Source of the DNA: Elymus sibiricus
Taxonomy: Eukaryota > Streptophyta > Magnoliopsida > Poales > Poaceae
Reading direction: 5' to 3'
Assembly (NCBI GenBank): GCA_039707655.1
Contig: CM077665.1
Location: 82,647,954 to 82,711,953, forward strand
DNA length: 64,000 bases
The position numbers and the translations under genes were made by a program. A model generated the notes under the pieces. The model did not search any database. It saw nothing but the letters and a program-made list of their open reading frames with translations, and was not told the DNA's origin. How positions within the stretch are numbered: position 1 is the stretch's first letter; each line of letters starts with the position of its first letter. Below are positions 1 to 10,690 of the stretch, in pieces.

Positions 1-39
1 AATGCTATTATATCAAATTTACGATCAGAACGGAGGGTT

Positions 40-1340
40 GTGCTTGCTGTTGCTTCTTCGGGCGTTGCATCTTTGCTCCTTCCCGGTGGATGTACGGGCC
101 ATTCTCGATTCAGAATACCTTTAGACATTACTGATCGCAGTCAATGTAGTATTTCGAGAAATTCTCAATTGGCTGAATTGTGTCAGCAAGCCTGCTTGAT
201 TCTTTGGGACGAGGCTCCTATGACGCACCGATTTTGTTTTGAAGCGCTTGATAGAACTTTGAAGGATATTCTGTGTGTTGAAAAAAAAGAAAATGCTGTA
301 TTGCCATTTGGAGGAAAAGTGGTGGTGATTTCAGACAGATTTTACCTGTCATAGAAGGTGGTGCAAAAGATGACATCATTAATGCTTCTCTGATTGTTTC
401 CCCGCTGTGGCAACATATCAAAGTTTTAAAATTGCACTCAAATATGCGTCTTCAAGCCTCTAATTTATCAAATATTGAGAAAGCGAAGCTCTCCAGGTTT
501 TCTGAGTGGGTACAGAGCATTGGGACTGGATGTGTTCCGATGCACTGCAAAAGTGATGAAGCTGTGGCATCTTGGGTTCATATACCTGATGATTTGTTGC
601 TTCGACCTGCAGTAAATCACATGTCTGCTGTTGTTGACACCGTGTACGATTCATTTTTTCTTAATTACAACAAGGCGGAGTATTTATCTAGCAGGGCCAT
701 CGTTTGTCCTACTAACACTGTGGTGGATGAAATTAATGATATAGTGTTTGAGAGGCTTCCTGGTTTTCCAATGGATTTTCTAAGTTGTGACACTATATCA
801 AAGTGTACCGATCATGTTGGCGATGCACACTTATTTTATCCACCTGAGTTACTCAATTCCATAACCATTAATCATTTTCCTCACCACAAAATCACTTTGA
901 AACTTGGTGCTCCTGTTATGCTTTTGAGAAATATCAATCAATCTCTGGGCCTTTGCAATGGAACGCGCCTAATTGTCACCAGGCTTGGACAAAGGGTGAT
1001 AGAAGGCGAAATAATTACTGGCTCACAAAGAGGAGAGAGGGTTTGTATTCCCCGTATTGTTCTCAATTCTCCCGGGTGCAAATGGCCTTTCACGTTGCGT
1101 CGCTGCCAAATGCCAGTTCGTTTATGTTATGCCATGACAATTAATAAATCTCAGGGTCAAACTCTTTCTAAGGTCTGTATATATTTGAGGAATCCGGTGT
1201 TTTCACATGGCCAACTGTACGTTGCTGTTTTTCGGGTCACTTCTCGCGAAGGCCTCAAATTTTTAATTGAAGATGAAAACGGTGCGGTGACATCTGAGAC
1301 AGGGAATGTTGTTTATCGAGAGATTGTTCAATGTTTATGA
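40..1340 (+). pseudogene. Helitron helicase (PIF1-like), C-terminal part, frameshifted
   Basis: The protein would be the SF1B 5'-3' helicase half of a plant RepHel protein, which unwinds DNA during rolling-circle transposition. Frame 1 (40-354) carries the Walker B region (LILWDEAPM, about 205-230) and the block FGGKVVVIS. The reading then shifts at about 333 and continues in frame 3 to the stop at 1340, with [10 protein letters not shown], the late motif [10 protein letters not shown] (about 1135-1166) and a final block [14 protein letters not shown]. The frameshift falls exactly in the conserved DFRQ-type motif after 'VVIS'; the spacing fits a loss of about 10 bp between short direct repeats. 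In the last block F stands where relatives usually have S. The N-terminal Rep domain and Walker A lie outside the window. This copy cannot make a working helicase. Confidence 0.88.
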
Positions 1341-2297
1341 TACTAGGCTTCGAATATATTAAACAACAGGTTTAACTTTTTACTGTTCATTGTGATGTTT
1401 ATCTTTCTGATTACGTTAAGTCATTTGTGTACATCATTTGGCAGGTTCAAGTACTATTTTTGTTAGGTGTGAGGCTGCGTTAGTTCTATGGAGAATTCTC
1501 TGCTGTATGTGTTTTTTTTTGTGAATTAAATATTTTAATCTTACAACGGTTTGTCCACATGAAATGTAATTTTTGATTCCTCTGATAGATAACTTCGTGC
1601 ACCTTACTTGGCAGGCAGACAGGTAGCATTTTGGTTAAGTGGAGGGCCATGCTAGCTTCCGAGAAAATTTATAAACTTAGTAAGAGTTTTTTTGGTTTCT
1701 GCCATTTATAACAATACTTCTAATTGTACGACTATTTTATTCTTTTGAACTGATAGGTTCGTTGTGATGTTCATTTTAAAGGTAGCCGCTCCATTTTAGA
1801 TAAGGAGGAAATGTTTTCCACTGAGTTTTGTAAAATTTCCCTTTAGAAGGTTTCTCCAACAAGCAAAATTTCTTTTCCTCCCCTTCTGTAAAAACAGTGT
1901 GTATCTGATGTATTTTTTGCCAAACATGGCTTAAATGTTCCTCCGGTGTCTTAGCAAATCAACGTTAACTGTTTGTGATCTATTTACTGTATATGTGTGC
2001 AAGTGTGGCCATTTGAATCTCTTTCAACGTTTTCTGCTTCGGAGACTTGCCTAGCTTGCGCAAAAATAAGCTTTGACTTTTGTGCTTATCTTAGTTGTTA
2101 GTTTGGTTTATGCATGGCGAAACGGAACCTTTGAATGGTCTTAACTGAATATTTGGACAAAAAAAAGAAGGTTTCACTGCTGCTATCTCGAAATATTCTC
2201 ATGGTTGCTATATTTTTATTTTTTTTGGGCATACACAAGTTATTTTAGATCGCACATATAACTCAATACAAATTTTGTACAAATTTTTTTTAGAAAG
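1341..2297. other. AT-rich Helitron interior, no gene seen
   Basis: AT-rich sequence downstream of the helicase stop with several T-runs. I see no convincing reading frame, splice-bounded exon or repeat. It is probably helicase 3' UTR plus Helitron filler. Confidence 0.4.
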
Positions 2298-2780
2298 CTA
2301 GAGACGATCTGTGAGCTCTCGAAATTCTTCTTCGGCATATACAATATCTGACAGCATCTCTAGGTGACAAACTGTAGGTTCTTTTAAATAAGCCATATTG
2401 AAAGCGCCCGATCTTGCCGTTTCTAAATATTCGTGTATCTTTCTTGCTTTTTGCGTGATAAACACCTGTTTCTCTGTGATAGTAGTCTTATTATGTATTA
2501 GCTGCCTTTTCTTTTCTTCTATCTTGTGCAATTTTTATTGAAGTTTCTGTCTGCCGTGATTAGAACGTTTCTTGCCAGCTAAATTCATGTCTTCTATTTC
2601 TACGTGCAATTCCTTCTTTAGTAATTTGATACCCTTCTTTTGTCGCTCCAATATGTAATTATTTTTTCCCTGTATCCTCGGATGAATTAATGACAATTTT
2701 TGCATTGCTGCTATATCTGTTGGGTGTGGAATCATAGTTGATTGTGAGCTTTCTTCCAAAAATTGCTCCAGAGATTCCAA
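2298..2780 (-). pseudogene. unrecognised exon-like fragments (minus strand)
   Basis: Two adjacent open stretches on the minus strand: 2535-2780 (about 81 codons) and 2298-2531 (about 77 codons). Both are rich in charged and helix-favouring residues (KKGIKLLKKELHVEIEDMNL; EEKKRQLIHNKTTITEKQVF) and look like coiled-coil sequence. A stop and frame change separate them, so they are either exons of one gene or a decayed ORF. I do not recognise the family. Their position between a Helitron helicase and the Helitron 3' end suggests a captured host-gene fragment. This is inference; a decayed part of another transposon is equally possible. Confidence 0.3.
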
Positions 2781-3091
2781 GTACTTTAAACATTTCTGAC
2801 AGTAACATTTTGTTGCTAATATGGATGGTCGTCATTTCTATAATTGTTTTACCAAAAAAGACATAAATTTGTTATTAATACAACAGAAAACTAATTACAT
2901 AGTGTTGGCTATTCTCCCCATAAGTTTACATATGCAAGAAAGATGATTACTCATGAAACCCCGCGTGAAAAAATACTCGTGAGATTACGATGTACCAAGG
3001 AAACAACTGATTACGTCGCGACCGGTCTTATCTTCTTGAAGATTGGCTTGAATTAAGGTTACCAGCACTAATACTGGGCGAGAAACTGCCA

Positions 3092-3420
3092 CTACTGTGC
3101 TTCGAGTGCTCTTTGTTCAACAGTACTCGCCATATGTTTTTTAACGGTTGCTTCTTGAACACGCCTACGCCAAACTTTAGCCTGTTGCCTCAGCCAAACA
3201 AAATTCTGTAGCAGCGCCTCTATCTCACGTTCATCCGCAAAAGTAACTGGTTTCAAATAACGATTCAAAGAGATAATACAGATAAATATATTGAAAAGGA
3301 AACTCACCGCGGAAATAAAGGCTCCAAGTTCGTCTCAGTTTGGGTTTTTCGTGTGTCAAGTGCCTCTTTTCATCGATGTAGTGCAGAGGTCCTGGGAAGA
3401 TCTCTACGTATTTAACATGG
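3092..3420 (-). pseudogene. unrecognised two-exon gene fragment (minus strand)
   Basis: On the minus strand an open stretch from about 3420 ends at a good donor (GTGAGT, near 3308), and a second open stretch starts after an AG near 3248 and runs to a stop near 3092. The phases match across this short intron. The downstream exon is charged and helical (ADEREIEALLQNF, VWLRQQAKVWRRRVQEA). The upstream exon reads KPKLRRTWSLYF. The family is not recognised. The spliceable structure inside a Helitron favours a captured gene fragment, and the lower-coordinate coiled-coil ORFs (2298-2780) could be downstream exons of the same gene. Confidence 0.3.
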
Positions 3421-3520
3421 AGTGTTGTGATGCAGTTTCTTGAAGATACTCCTCTCTACGTGTGGCAATGTATACACAGTGTGAAGTGAGGTATGCACAC
3501 GTGTCTCTGACACGTTAAGG

Positions 3521-3665
3521 ACGTGTACACACATGTTCAGTGCATTGCATCTGAGCTACAGCCTTAGAAAGCCTACGTGGCTAGGTACTAAGTACGTGTA
3601 CACACATGTTCAGAGCATTGCATCTGACCTACCGCCTTAGAAAGCCTACGTGGCTGAGTACTAAG
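3521..3665. repeat. 73-bp tandem duplication
   Basis: Two copies of a 73-bp unit beginning ACGTGTACACACATGTTCAG start at 3521 and 3594 and differ at only a few positions. The unit contains CCTTAGAAAGCCTACGTGGCT. No coding role is apparent. Confidence 0.85.
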
Positions 3666-6665
3666 TAATTTGCATGTGCTTCTTGGTTTACCGTGCGACA
3701 CGCACAAACAACTTTACACCTATCCTCTACAGTTCCAATCGGAGCATATAGATCCGTAAATGGATTTGTATGTATAGCCATTTCAGTCGTGCTCCTCGTT
3801 TCTCGTTGAGTATATCGAACCCATATGTCGTCTTGCCATGAGCAGATTGTATCCATTGGGCAAGGCTAGGAGGATTTGAAAGGCATTATGGAATTCAGAT
3901 TTCCCAGGTTTAGCCAAGGTAATAATAAATAGAGTCAATGGTGACAGAGCCGTGAGAAGAGCCGCTTCTTTTTTGCGGCGGGGGCTAAACTGCAAACCTA
4001 TCTAAAGCTTATATCGATATTAAACAAATCAGGTTCAAAAAAATATTTTACAAACTTGATGAGTCAAGACTTACCTATTTAATTTCACACCCTTATAGGT
4101 GGACACCAGATCAGCATCAAAGGCAGCCTACACCTTACTGGTCTTATGCACATATATGAGCTCTCTCTGCAAACCAAACATTTTTATAGTTCTGCATAAT
4201 TACAAATGAGATCAGAAGAGCTCCTGTCAGCCACCTTTTCTTGGACACCGTTTCTTATTGAAGGCCCAAGCTCGCGGATTATGGGCAGTCTCATGCCAAG
4301 TGAACATTTAGCAGAAGCAATGGTACATGTGAAGCTTTGAATAGCCTCGTTGTTTACCAGCCTGTAATCGACTTCCACTGTAACCTATTCTCTGAATCCC
4401 CATTTACTTGCCCTCGTAACATTGTACTTAGTCCTACAACACAATAAGACTGATCAAAAAATGCAATTAGTTATGTTGGTCATCTATTACTCTTGCTCAC
4501 TTATCTCGTGGGAAAAAGTACTACAGAATCTCGAAGTGTTCATAGACGTAAACAAACTTCAGTAATCAGATTTAACATAGAGCGGGTACTTCTAAAACAG
4601 TGGAACAAAAATTACCTATTTGGGTTGTAGAAAAGAAAAGCATAAAGAAACAACAAGAGCTCCAAAGGCACAAAAAAGCACATCAGAAAACTATGTTGAG
4701 GCTAATATCAGGATCATGCAATGTGGCACAGAAGAACTCCATGAGGCAGCGTCAACGTAACATTCATGATCATAGAATGTAGTAGTCCAAAAAGTACGAA
4801 GAGTGTTTCATCGCAGTTCAATAGAACAATACTATTGAATGGCTAAATTGTCCACTTCTGCACTATCGCAGGAATTTATATTGTAATCACAAAACAATAT
4901 GTGGCGGACAAGGTCACACCAATAAAAAAAATGTCCAAAGTCAAGATTTTATTGAAAAGAAAAATGTCACAAAAGCAAAAAAAATAAAAGCGGGGTGTGA
5001 GATTAGTATCATTGCTTCTATCAACATTTCAGCAGAATAGAGAGAAAGCAAGAGTTTCAGCGGTTCATCATACGCAATACATATGCACTCAAATTGTAGC
5101 TCGAGACCAATGTGCACAATTCATATATGTGTGTGTCCCAGGGCAAACTTCATGATGTATCACCTTCACCACTGCGAGTCATGCGTTATGCAGCAATCAT
5201 GTTTAAAGCGTACCATTTAAACATGAAGGTGTGGATTGTTATTAAAAGTGCAGTCAACAATTTCAAATTAGTAGTTCTAACATCATAAATCTATGCTACT
5301 ATTGTCCCTGTTCTTCTTCCAAAAGGACTAAACTTTAACTCCATGTAACTGCCATCAAATATCCATGAAAGTTATCCTTAATATGACCAGGAATATAAAT
5401 TGGTAACACTTGTAGATTTTGTTTCTCTATTTAGCTCATCATGTTCCCCTGAAACTTGGTGCACAGGCCAATGTGATTCAGAATTTTGAGTGAAGTTGCA
5501 GATTCTACAATTGGGCTGATCATATTCATTATTCCAGCAGAAGATAACCCAGCTGATATTAGATATTGTTATTGTTTGATTAATGTCCCGACGCCCTCAC
5601 TCATCCAGATCAAATCTCTAAACAACAGCATGATATATGTTTCTATAACTAAAGTTGATTCACCCCTCGTTATATTGGATGCACACATGGTGTGAACGCA
5701 GACAAAATTGGCAGCAAACTGCAAATCAGTAACCAAGATCGAAATTTCACAGCATAGACATATAGGCACACATACAAAAATCCTGCAATCCACGTCGGCT
5801 GCTCGTCCCCATCTTCCCACGACTTTACATCAAGTGGACGTGCGACCAAACCAAACATCATGGCCACGGAACCAAGTATGCGAGGTATGGTGCAGATTTT
5901 GAGGCTGTGTTATACAAAGACTAAACTGGTGGATAATAAGGGGACTGAAGGATACCTGACAAGTGAGGGGTCAATGCACTTCTCTCTCCTTGGCCTCGCT
6001 CTCGTGAAACTTGGCACTGAATAGGTCCTCCCGATGAACAATGTAGACGGCTGGTGAGACTACACCAGAGCGAGGTAGGGGCGGTCCGGGAAATGCGGCG
6101 GACGGAGAGCGGAGGTGGGCACGGTAGGCGTCGGTTACGTTTGCAGCAAAAGGCGAGGAGGGTGGGCGGCTTGACGATCGGCGACCATGGGACGCGTGGG
6201 GAAGTGGGGGCGACTGGGCGAGTGTGAGGATCAGTTACAACAGTCCTCTGGTGGCAGCCTCGACGACAGAACGCATGGGGCAGCAGCGCCTCCGGCTCCG
6301 GCAGCGTCGGCGGCGAGCGAGGAAGGTGGATGTATCCCACATTGATACACGATGCTCGTGTCGCCTGGGGAGACGCCGGCTTGGGGCGGTACAGGAGAGG
6401 CAAGCGCAATGGTGGAGGCATGAGGAAGTCGTGCCATCGTGCGATGCGAGCAGTTCTTTATTTCTGAAAGGTAAAATTAATTAGCGGCGTGGTGTGTGCG
6501 GACTGTTGAGGGCACTAAACGTGATTAAGCGCTAAACATTGAATCCGCATGGACCATCGGATCAAGCTGTTTGGATGGATGAGATTGTTTGGGTCTCCGC
6601 CTCTCGTGCTTTTATAGGGGCAGTGGATGTGGGATTCCATCGGCCAAACTCTCGTGATACTTTTA
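3666..6665. other. Helitron filler, weak exon-like stretches only
   Basis: No gene can be supported. The best coding candidate is a minus-strand stretch at about 4184-4380, open for roughly 64 codons and bounded upstream by a CAG acceptor and downstream by a stop; its product is unrecognised. Minus-strand 3783-3995 is also open, with no known motif. At 5921-6440 the DNA becomes GC- and CpG-rich and both strands stay open; the proline/arginine-rich translations look like composition artefacts, possibly an old promoter or 5' UTR. The remainder is AT-rich. Confidence 0.35.
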
Positions 6666-6803
6666 GGCTTTGTTCGGTTAATCCACTGTCCAAGTGGATT
6701 GAGGTGGATTGGAGGGGAATGGAGTGGAATTTGTACTAGATGGAATTTAATCCTCGTCAATCCATGCCAATCCCCCTCGTTTTCGGTGGAACCGAACAAA
6801 GCC
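6666..6803. mobile_element. Tourist-like MITE (PIF/Harbinger type)
   Basis: A 138-bp element with terminal inverted repeats GGCTTTGTTCGGTT at the left and AACCGAACAAAGCC at the right, flanked by TTA on both sides (6663-6665 and 6804-6806). The TTA target duplication and this TIR class are typical of Tourist MITEs, non-autonomous relatives of PIF/Harbinger elements. It has no coding capacity. It lies inside the Helitron interior, so it was either captured with host DNA or inserted later. Confidence 0.9.
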
Positions 6804-7408
6804 TTATGGGAGAAATTCAGTTAGCAAATCGTGCTTGTGCACCACTTCATCGCAATTACATCATTGTCCCATATTCTCCCCTAAACGCCCTTCCACGAGA
6901 CTGTTGTTGCCGCTCTCACTACTAAATTTAGTAGAAACGGCAAAGTCTCTTTTCGTGATGTCACTGACGATAGAATTGTCATGTATTGCACCCGTCACAG
7001 TAGTGCCTACCGTGCTTATAATTATTCTCGCGAACACTCCACTATTATCATTAATGGTGTCCACTATAAATTCATAGCAGATGAATCGCTGATTCACCTT
7101 GGAAGAATTTATAGTAATCAGTACCTCATAATTTCCATAGAAAAACTTCCGTTGCACCTTTGGAAGGGCCTCATTGTCGAACAAATCCTTAGCCCCTACT
7201 GTTGCATTGACTATGTGACAATGGACACACGGTTGATGGAATTCCCATCCACATTTACCTGTTACGTGTGGGCCGATCATGCGATCGCGGTCTCGCGGTC
7301 GGTCTCGCGGTCCCACCAAACATACAGGTAAATGTATCTTGTGCAGCGTACTGTTTTTTGTTCCATTGTTTGTTTTTCTATGTCGTATTAATTGCTTTTC
7401 GGTTTAGT
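6804..7408. other. no supported gene; short inverted repeat
   Basis: Both strands carry open stretches (plus 6981-7331, minus 6861-7319), but neither translation shows a recognisable motif, so neither is called. An inverted repeat of about 11 nt (CATTTACCTGT at about 7252, ACAGGTAAATG at about 7324) encloses a block of short CG-rich repeats (GGTCTCGCGGTC repeated). Confidence 0.35.
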
Positions 7409-7945
7409 CCAACTTTTTGACGATGATCGGAGGCGGCTGGTGGAGACCTCTGATGAGGCCCGTAGGCGGCGGATGGAGAAACGCCGTGGCAAGTGTCCTT
7501 TGGATTCATCATCTGGTGAGTAGTTGCCCGGTTATTGTTTTGCTTTCATTGGTTTCAACTTGTTTAGATTTGTTTTTATTCCGATGTTCGTGATTTTCAT
7601 GATTTTTGCAATGATTTGTTGAGGTCTACTGCTCAGAGGGTTGGCCCTTTGATTGATCCTTATCTTGCTTTCGTTAGGGATGCTTCTGATGTGGAAGTAA
7701 TTTGTCATCCATATTTTACTATTGGTTGGTGTTCTGGTTCTTCGCATGGTCCAATGCCCTCTGGTAATTTTCCCTTTGATCGTATATATTTTCTTCATGT
7801 GTTCCGTTCGTTGTTTTGTTGTTTAATTTGTTTTCAAGTTTACTTTGTAGTCCTGCCTACACCTGTTGTTAGTCGTGTCGACTCCGCTTGGAATCGTCGG
7901 AAACGAATGATTATTCGGAATTACGTGTCGGAAGAATGCGAGGTA
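7409..7945 (+). pseudogene. unrecognised exon-like stretches (plus strand)
   Basis: Three plus-strand stretches look like exons. The first, after an AG at about 7408, reads FDDDRRRLVETSDEARRRRM and continues basic to a GTGAGT donor near 7515. The second (about 7625-7762) includes RVGPLIDPYLAFVRDASDVE and ends at GTAATT. The third (about 7857-7942) includes VSRVDSAWNRRKRMIIRNYV and ends at GTATGT. The basic-rich style resembles N-terminal leader exons of grass Helitron helicase genes, but I cannot confirm that. I could not join the first two exons in phase, so the model is incomplete. It may be a second Helitron fragment or a captured host gene. Confidence 0.3.
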
Positions 7946-8140
7946 TGTTTTTCTTGCCGTCTGTTTCTTTTGTTTATGCTTTCTTAATTTTCTGTGCGCC
8001 TTGTAAACAGACTACTCTAGAGACCGAAGGCTTTGAATTTCCTGGGTTTTTTGGACTTTTTTTTACGCCTCTTAGTGTTTTAACGCATGTCATCTGAAAA
8101 GAAAAACACGCTGGCAAATTAAAACATCTTGAATTGTCCT

Positions 8141-8510
8141 CTTAAAATATATTATCTTAAAAACAGGTCAGTTAAAATATATTATCTTCAAAACAGGCGA
8201 CTACAATATATTATCTCCAGAACAGGCGAGTTAAAATATATTATCTTCAAAACGGGTGGCTAAAATATATTATCTGCAGAACAGGTGAGTTAAAATGTAT
8301 TATCTTCAAAACAGGTGGCTAAAATATATTATCTGCAGAACAGGTGAGTTAAAATGTATTATCTTCAAAACAGGTGACTTCGTCCTCGATTTGTTCTCCT
8401 AATATAGATTATGTTAGCAAATTCATTCTTGCTTTGTTCTTTTAAAATATATTGTCTTCAAAACAAATGAGTAAGTTACCCTCCTAAAATATATTATCTT
8501 CAAAAAAGAT
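8141..8510. repeat. ~30-bp AT-rich minisatellite
   Basis: About eight head-to-tail units of 29-30 bp with core AAAATATATTATCTTCAAAA followed by CAGG run from 8141 to about 8377. Two more isolated units sit at about 8440 and 8485. Alternate units carry CTTCAAAACAGGTGG or CTGCAGAACAGGTGAGTT, giving a higher-order dimer of about 59 bp. It lies inside the Helitron. Minisatellites next to Helitron 3' ends are a known feature of some families. Confidence 0.88.
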
Positions 8511-8520
8511 GAGCAAGACG

Positions 8521-9370
8521 TGTTCGGGTTCTCCTTCCTTCATTTTGGATATAAAAGGAGGCTTGCCCTTTCATTGCTGCTTAGTGACGCGTGGGGGTGT
8601 GCAATATATATTATATTAGATGAGCAAGTTCGCTTTTGATATCTAGGGAGATGAATGGGATAGCCCACAATGTAGCTCATCAGATTCTGACCAGATCAAC
8701 AGGACCTATTTTCATATGTTTTAGTTCAGTTCATTCTCACTCAACTTGCCTTGTCATCTCCACTGTGTCTACTTCTAATATTCAGAGAGTCGTGATTCAT
8801 GTTGTACACTGCTAATGAGTAGAATGAAGTTGGCGCCATGGGCGACTTTTCCCATTAAAAAGCACAATTTTCATATAATTACATGAGTTGTTTTCAGCGA
8901 TAAGTATTGCACATGTGTGCTTCATTGATATTTCAAGTGTACTGTCTGCTACTTTGGAACGAATATATTGCTTCTTAACATGATTTCTATTGCACTACAA
9001 TGTTGTAGGTATTGCTATTCTTTAGATTACTCACCTAGCAAACAGGAAGAGGCATGATTCGGTGGATCGACTTGTATAGATTGGCTGGTGATAATATGTC
9101 CATTAGGACCAGCAGCGGTGGCTTGATTCAGATGTGAATTTCATTACCACGACATCACATAGCCAAACCCAACTCAAGGATCTCAGGTCTAAGAAGAGAA
9201 CAAGAGCTTCAAAATTCTGCATCCAGTACCCACTATCACTACATGTTGTAGATCACTTATGTATTTACTATCACTACATACCTTATATAAACTACTTTAT
9301 CATGCATCAATTCTTGGGACGACTTACCGAATGTTATAAAAAAAGCTAATCAGTATATCAATCCATATTG
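8521..9370. other. no gene seen
   Basis: AT-rich sequence between the minisatellite and the Helitron terminus. No exon, repeat or RNA gene could be supported. Confidence 0.4.
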
Positions 9371-9401
9371 GCGCGGCGTGCCGCCGCGCGCTACCAGCTA
9401 G
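9371..9401 (+). mobile_element. Helitron 3' terminus: hairpin plus CTAG
   Basis: GCGCGGCG (9371-9378) pairs with CGCCGCGC (9382-9389) around a 3-nt loop, an 8-bp all-GC stem. The element ends in CTAG at 9398-9401 and the next base is T, the expected A/T insertion context. This matches the established 3' end of plant Helitrons (hairpin 10-12 nt before CTRR) and agrees in orientation with the plus-strand helicase. Confidence 0.82.
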
Positions 9402-9666
9402 TTTTCACTAGAGCTGCAAGGCTTAAAGCAAGTGTGCACGTTGCAGCGCCGAGCAGTAGCACCAAACCAATCAGCGCTCTAGCTCTCCGTTCCTTTGTAC
9501 ACAGCCTACTTAATTTACTGTTTTTCCGATGGATAATTATGCTGTCACATATACACAATATTGAAAATTATGTTTTTCTCATCGATTCATCTTGGCAAAT
9601 ACTATATTGAATCATTATGTTAATTTATCGTTTTCCTTTTATGTGTACATGTGCGCTTATCTATTA

Positions 9667-9733
9667 CTCCCTCTGCAAAGAAATATAAGAGCGTTTAGAT
9701 CACTAACGCTCTTATATTTCTTTACCGAGGGAA
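9667..9733. mobile_element. Stowaway MITE (short hairpin form)
   Basis: A 67-bp near-palindrome starting CTCCCTCTGCAAAGAAATAT and ending with the near-complement TTTACCGAGGGAA, flanked by TA at 9665-9666 and 9734-9735. The arms meet at GAGCGTT...AACGCTC. TIR CTCCCTC and TA duplication define Stowaway elements (Tc1/mariner-derived), very common in Triticeae gene flanks. It is just outside the Helitron and upstream of the DUF1668 promoter candidate. Confidence 0.9.
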
Positions 9734-10110
9734 TACTTTTTCCTTTTAAACTTTTGCTATACAATTGAATTGTTTGCAGAAGGTACTATGAAGATATAAT
9801 TGATAATTTTGTTCAAGAAACACTAGACGATTTCACAAAGGAAAAAAATTATACGGACGATGCTTTTTGGTAGATCTTGAGGTCATATTATTGCTTTAGT
9901 ACTACATTTATTAATTTTCATTTAGAATTGATATTTGATATATTTCTTTTTTTTTGTACGAAATAGCATGTATCTAAAGTTATATCACTAAATGAGAACA
10001 AGTTTTGATTACATTATAAAACATTTTAAAATTTAGGGCTCCATGCGACTTATAAAACATTTTAAAATTTAGGGCTCCAGGGAGCCCTGAATTTCTCAAG
10101 ACGGCCCTGG
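9734..10110. other. gene-poor flank with hAT-like terminal fragment
   Basis: AT-rich sequence. At 10017-10080 a 37-bp stretch (TATAAAACATTTTAAAATTT, then AGGGCTCCA) occurs twice in tandem. It is followed by GAATTTCTCAAGACGGCCCTG, whose reverse complement begins CAGGGCCGTCTTGAG, a typical hAT terminal sequence. No matching left terminus or 8-bp duplication was found, so this is at most a truncated hAT end. Confidence 0.35.
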
Positions 10111-10165
10111 GTAACTTGAAGCAAAGATGGTAAGAGAACCTCCGAGTCCATATTTCAACGTAAGG

Positions 10166-10396
10166 TATAAAACGGGCAACACGACTTTGACCTACTCCAA
10201 CAGTAACCGCTTTGCCCTAAAAGGAACAGTAACCGGTTGGCCCATGCATCGATCGGTGCGTGCGTCGCCGCCGCCGTCGCCTTCCTGCTCGATTTAAGCG
10301 TAGCTGTGAAGATCTCCCTCTGTCTTTCTCCCCCTAACCTGTCTGCTGGTGTTCGTCTTCAAGCTCGGCGGTCACAGCCTTCTCATGTTGTGATTT
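10166..10396 (+). promoter_or_regulatory. candidate TATA box and 5' leader of the DUF1668 gene
   Basis: TATAAAA lies at 10166-10172, followed by a GC-rich leader-like stretch up to the CACTA-1 insertion point at 10396. Deleting CACTA-1 and one copy of its TTT duplication brings this sequence to about 550 bp upstream of the ATG at 22359. The coupling to that gene is inference from position; no core element beyond the TATA is visible. Confidence 0.4.
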
Positions 10397-10436
10397 CACT
10401 AGTACATAACAGGGCTTTGGTCCAGCCCTGAGAAAC

Positions 10437-10690
10437 CCATTAATCCCGGTTCACTCACGAACCGGGACCCATGGGGGCATTGGTCCCGGTTCGTGAGGTC
10501 AGGGCGCCGGTCGGGTCTCGTGGGCCATTGGCCCCGGTTCGTCTGATCCCTTTGGTCCCGGTTCCAGACACGAACCGGGACCAATGGGCCTGGCTCCTGG
10601 CCCACAATCATTGGTCCCGGTTTGTGGCTGGAACCGGGACCAAATGGTGTCCTTTAGTCCCGGTTCCAGCCACAAACCGGGACCAATGGT
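10437..10690. repeat. CACTA-1 left subterminal palindrome cluster
   Basis: Repeated inverted and direct copies of GGTCCCGGTTC / GAACCGGGACC, e.g. 10447-10470 and 10663-10687, several forming hairpins around a TGTGGCTGG-type spacer. In En/Spm the subterminal repeats bind the TNPA protein. A TATA-like TATATATA follows at 10696-10703, so the cluster also sits directly upstream of the first gene's promoter. Confidence 0.88.

Larger units (their letters stand above)
1..9401 (+). mobile_element. Helitron, 3' part (5' end outside window)
   Basis: The left edge encodes the C-terminal part of a Helitron-type PIF1 helicase on the plus strand. The right end at 9371-9401 has the canonical Helitron 3' signature: a GC-rich hairpin followed about 8 nt later by CTAG, with T as the next host base. 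Helitrons insert between A and T and make no target duplication, so only the 3' end can be fixed here; the 5' TC end must lie left of base 1. The roughly 8 kb between helicase and terminus carries exon-like fragments on both strands, a MITE and a minisatellite, as expected of a Helitron that has picked up foreign DNA. Assigning everything between helicase and hairpin to one element is inference; two overlapping Helitrons are possible. Confidence 0.65.

Noticed and set aside
5921..6421. 166-codon minus-strand Pro/Arg-rich ORF
   Set aside because: It lies in a CpG-rich block with overlapping open frames on the plus strand and no recognisable domain; not supported as a gene.
8141..8510. Regular direct repeats that could suggest a CRISPR array
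   Set aside because: The units abut with no unique spacers, the genome is plant, and there are no cas genes; it is a minisatellite.
9734..10110. A complete hAT element ending at about 10110
   Set aside because: Only a right-end-like sequence is visible; no left CAGGG end or 8-bp duplication was found.
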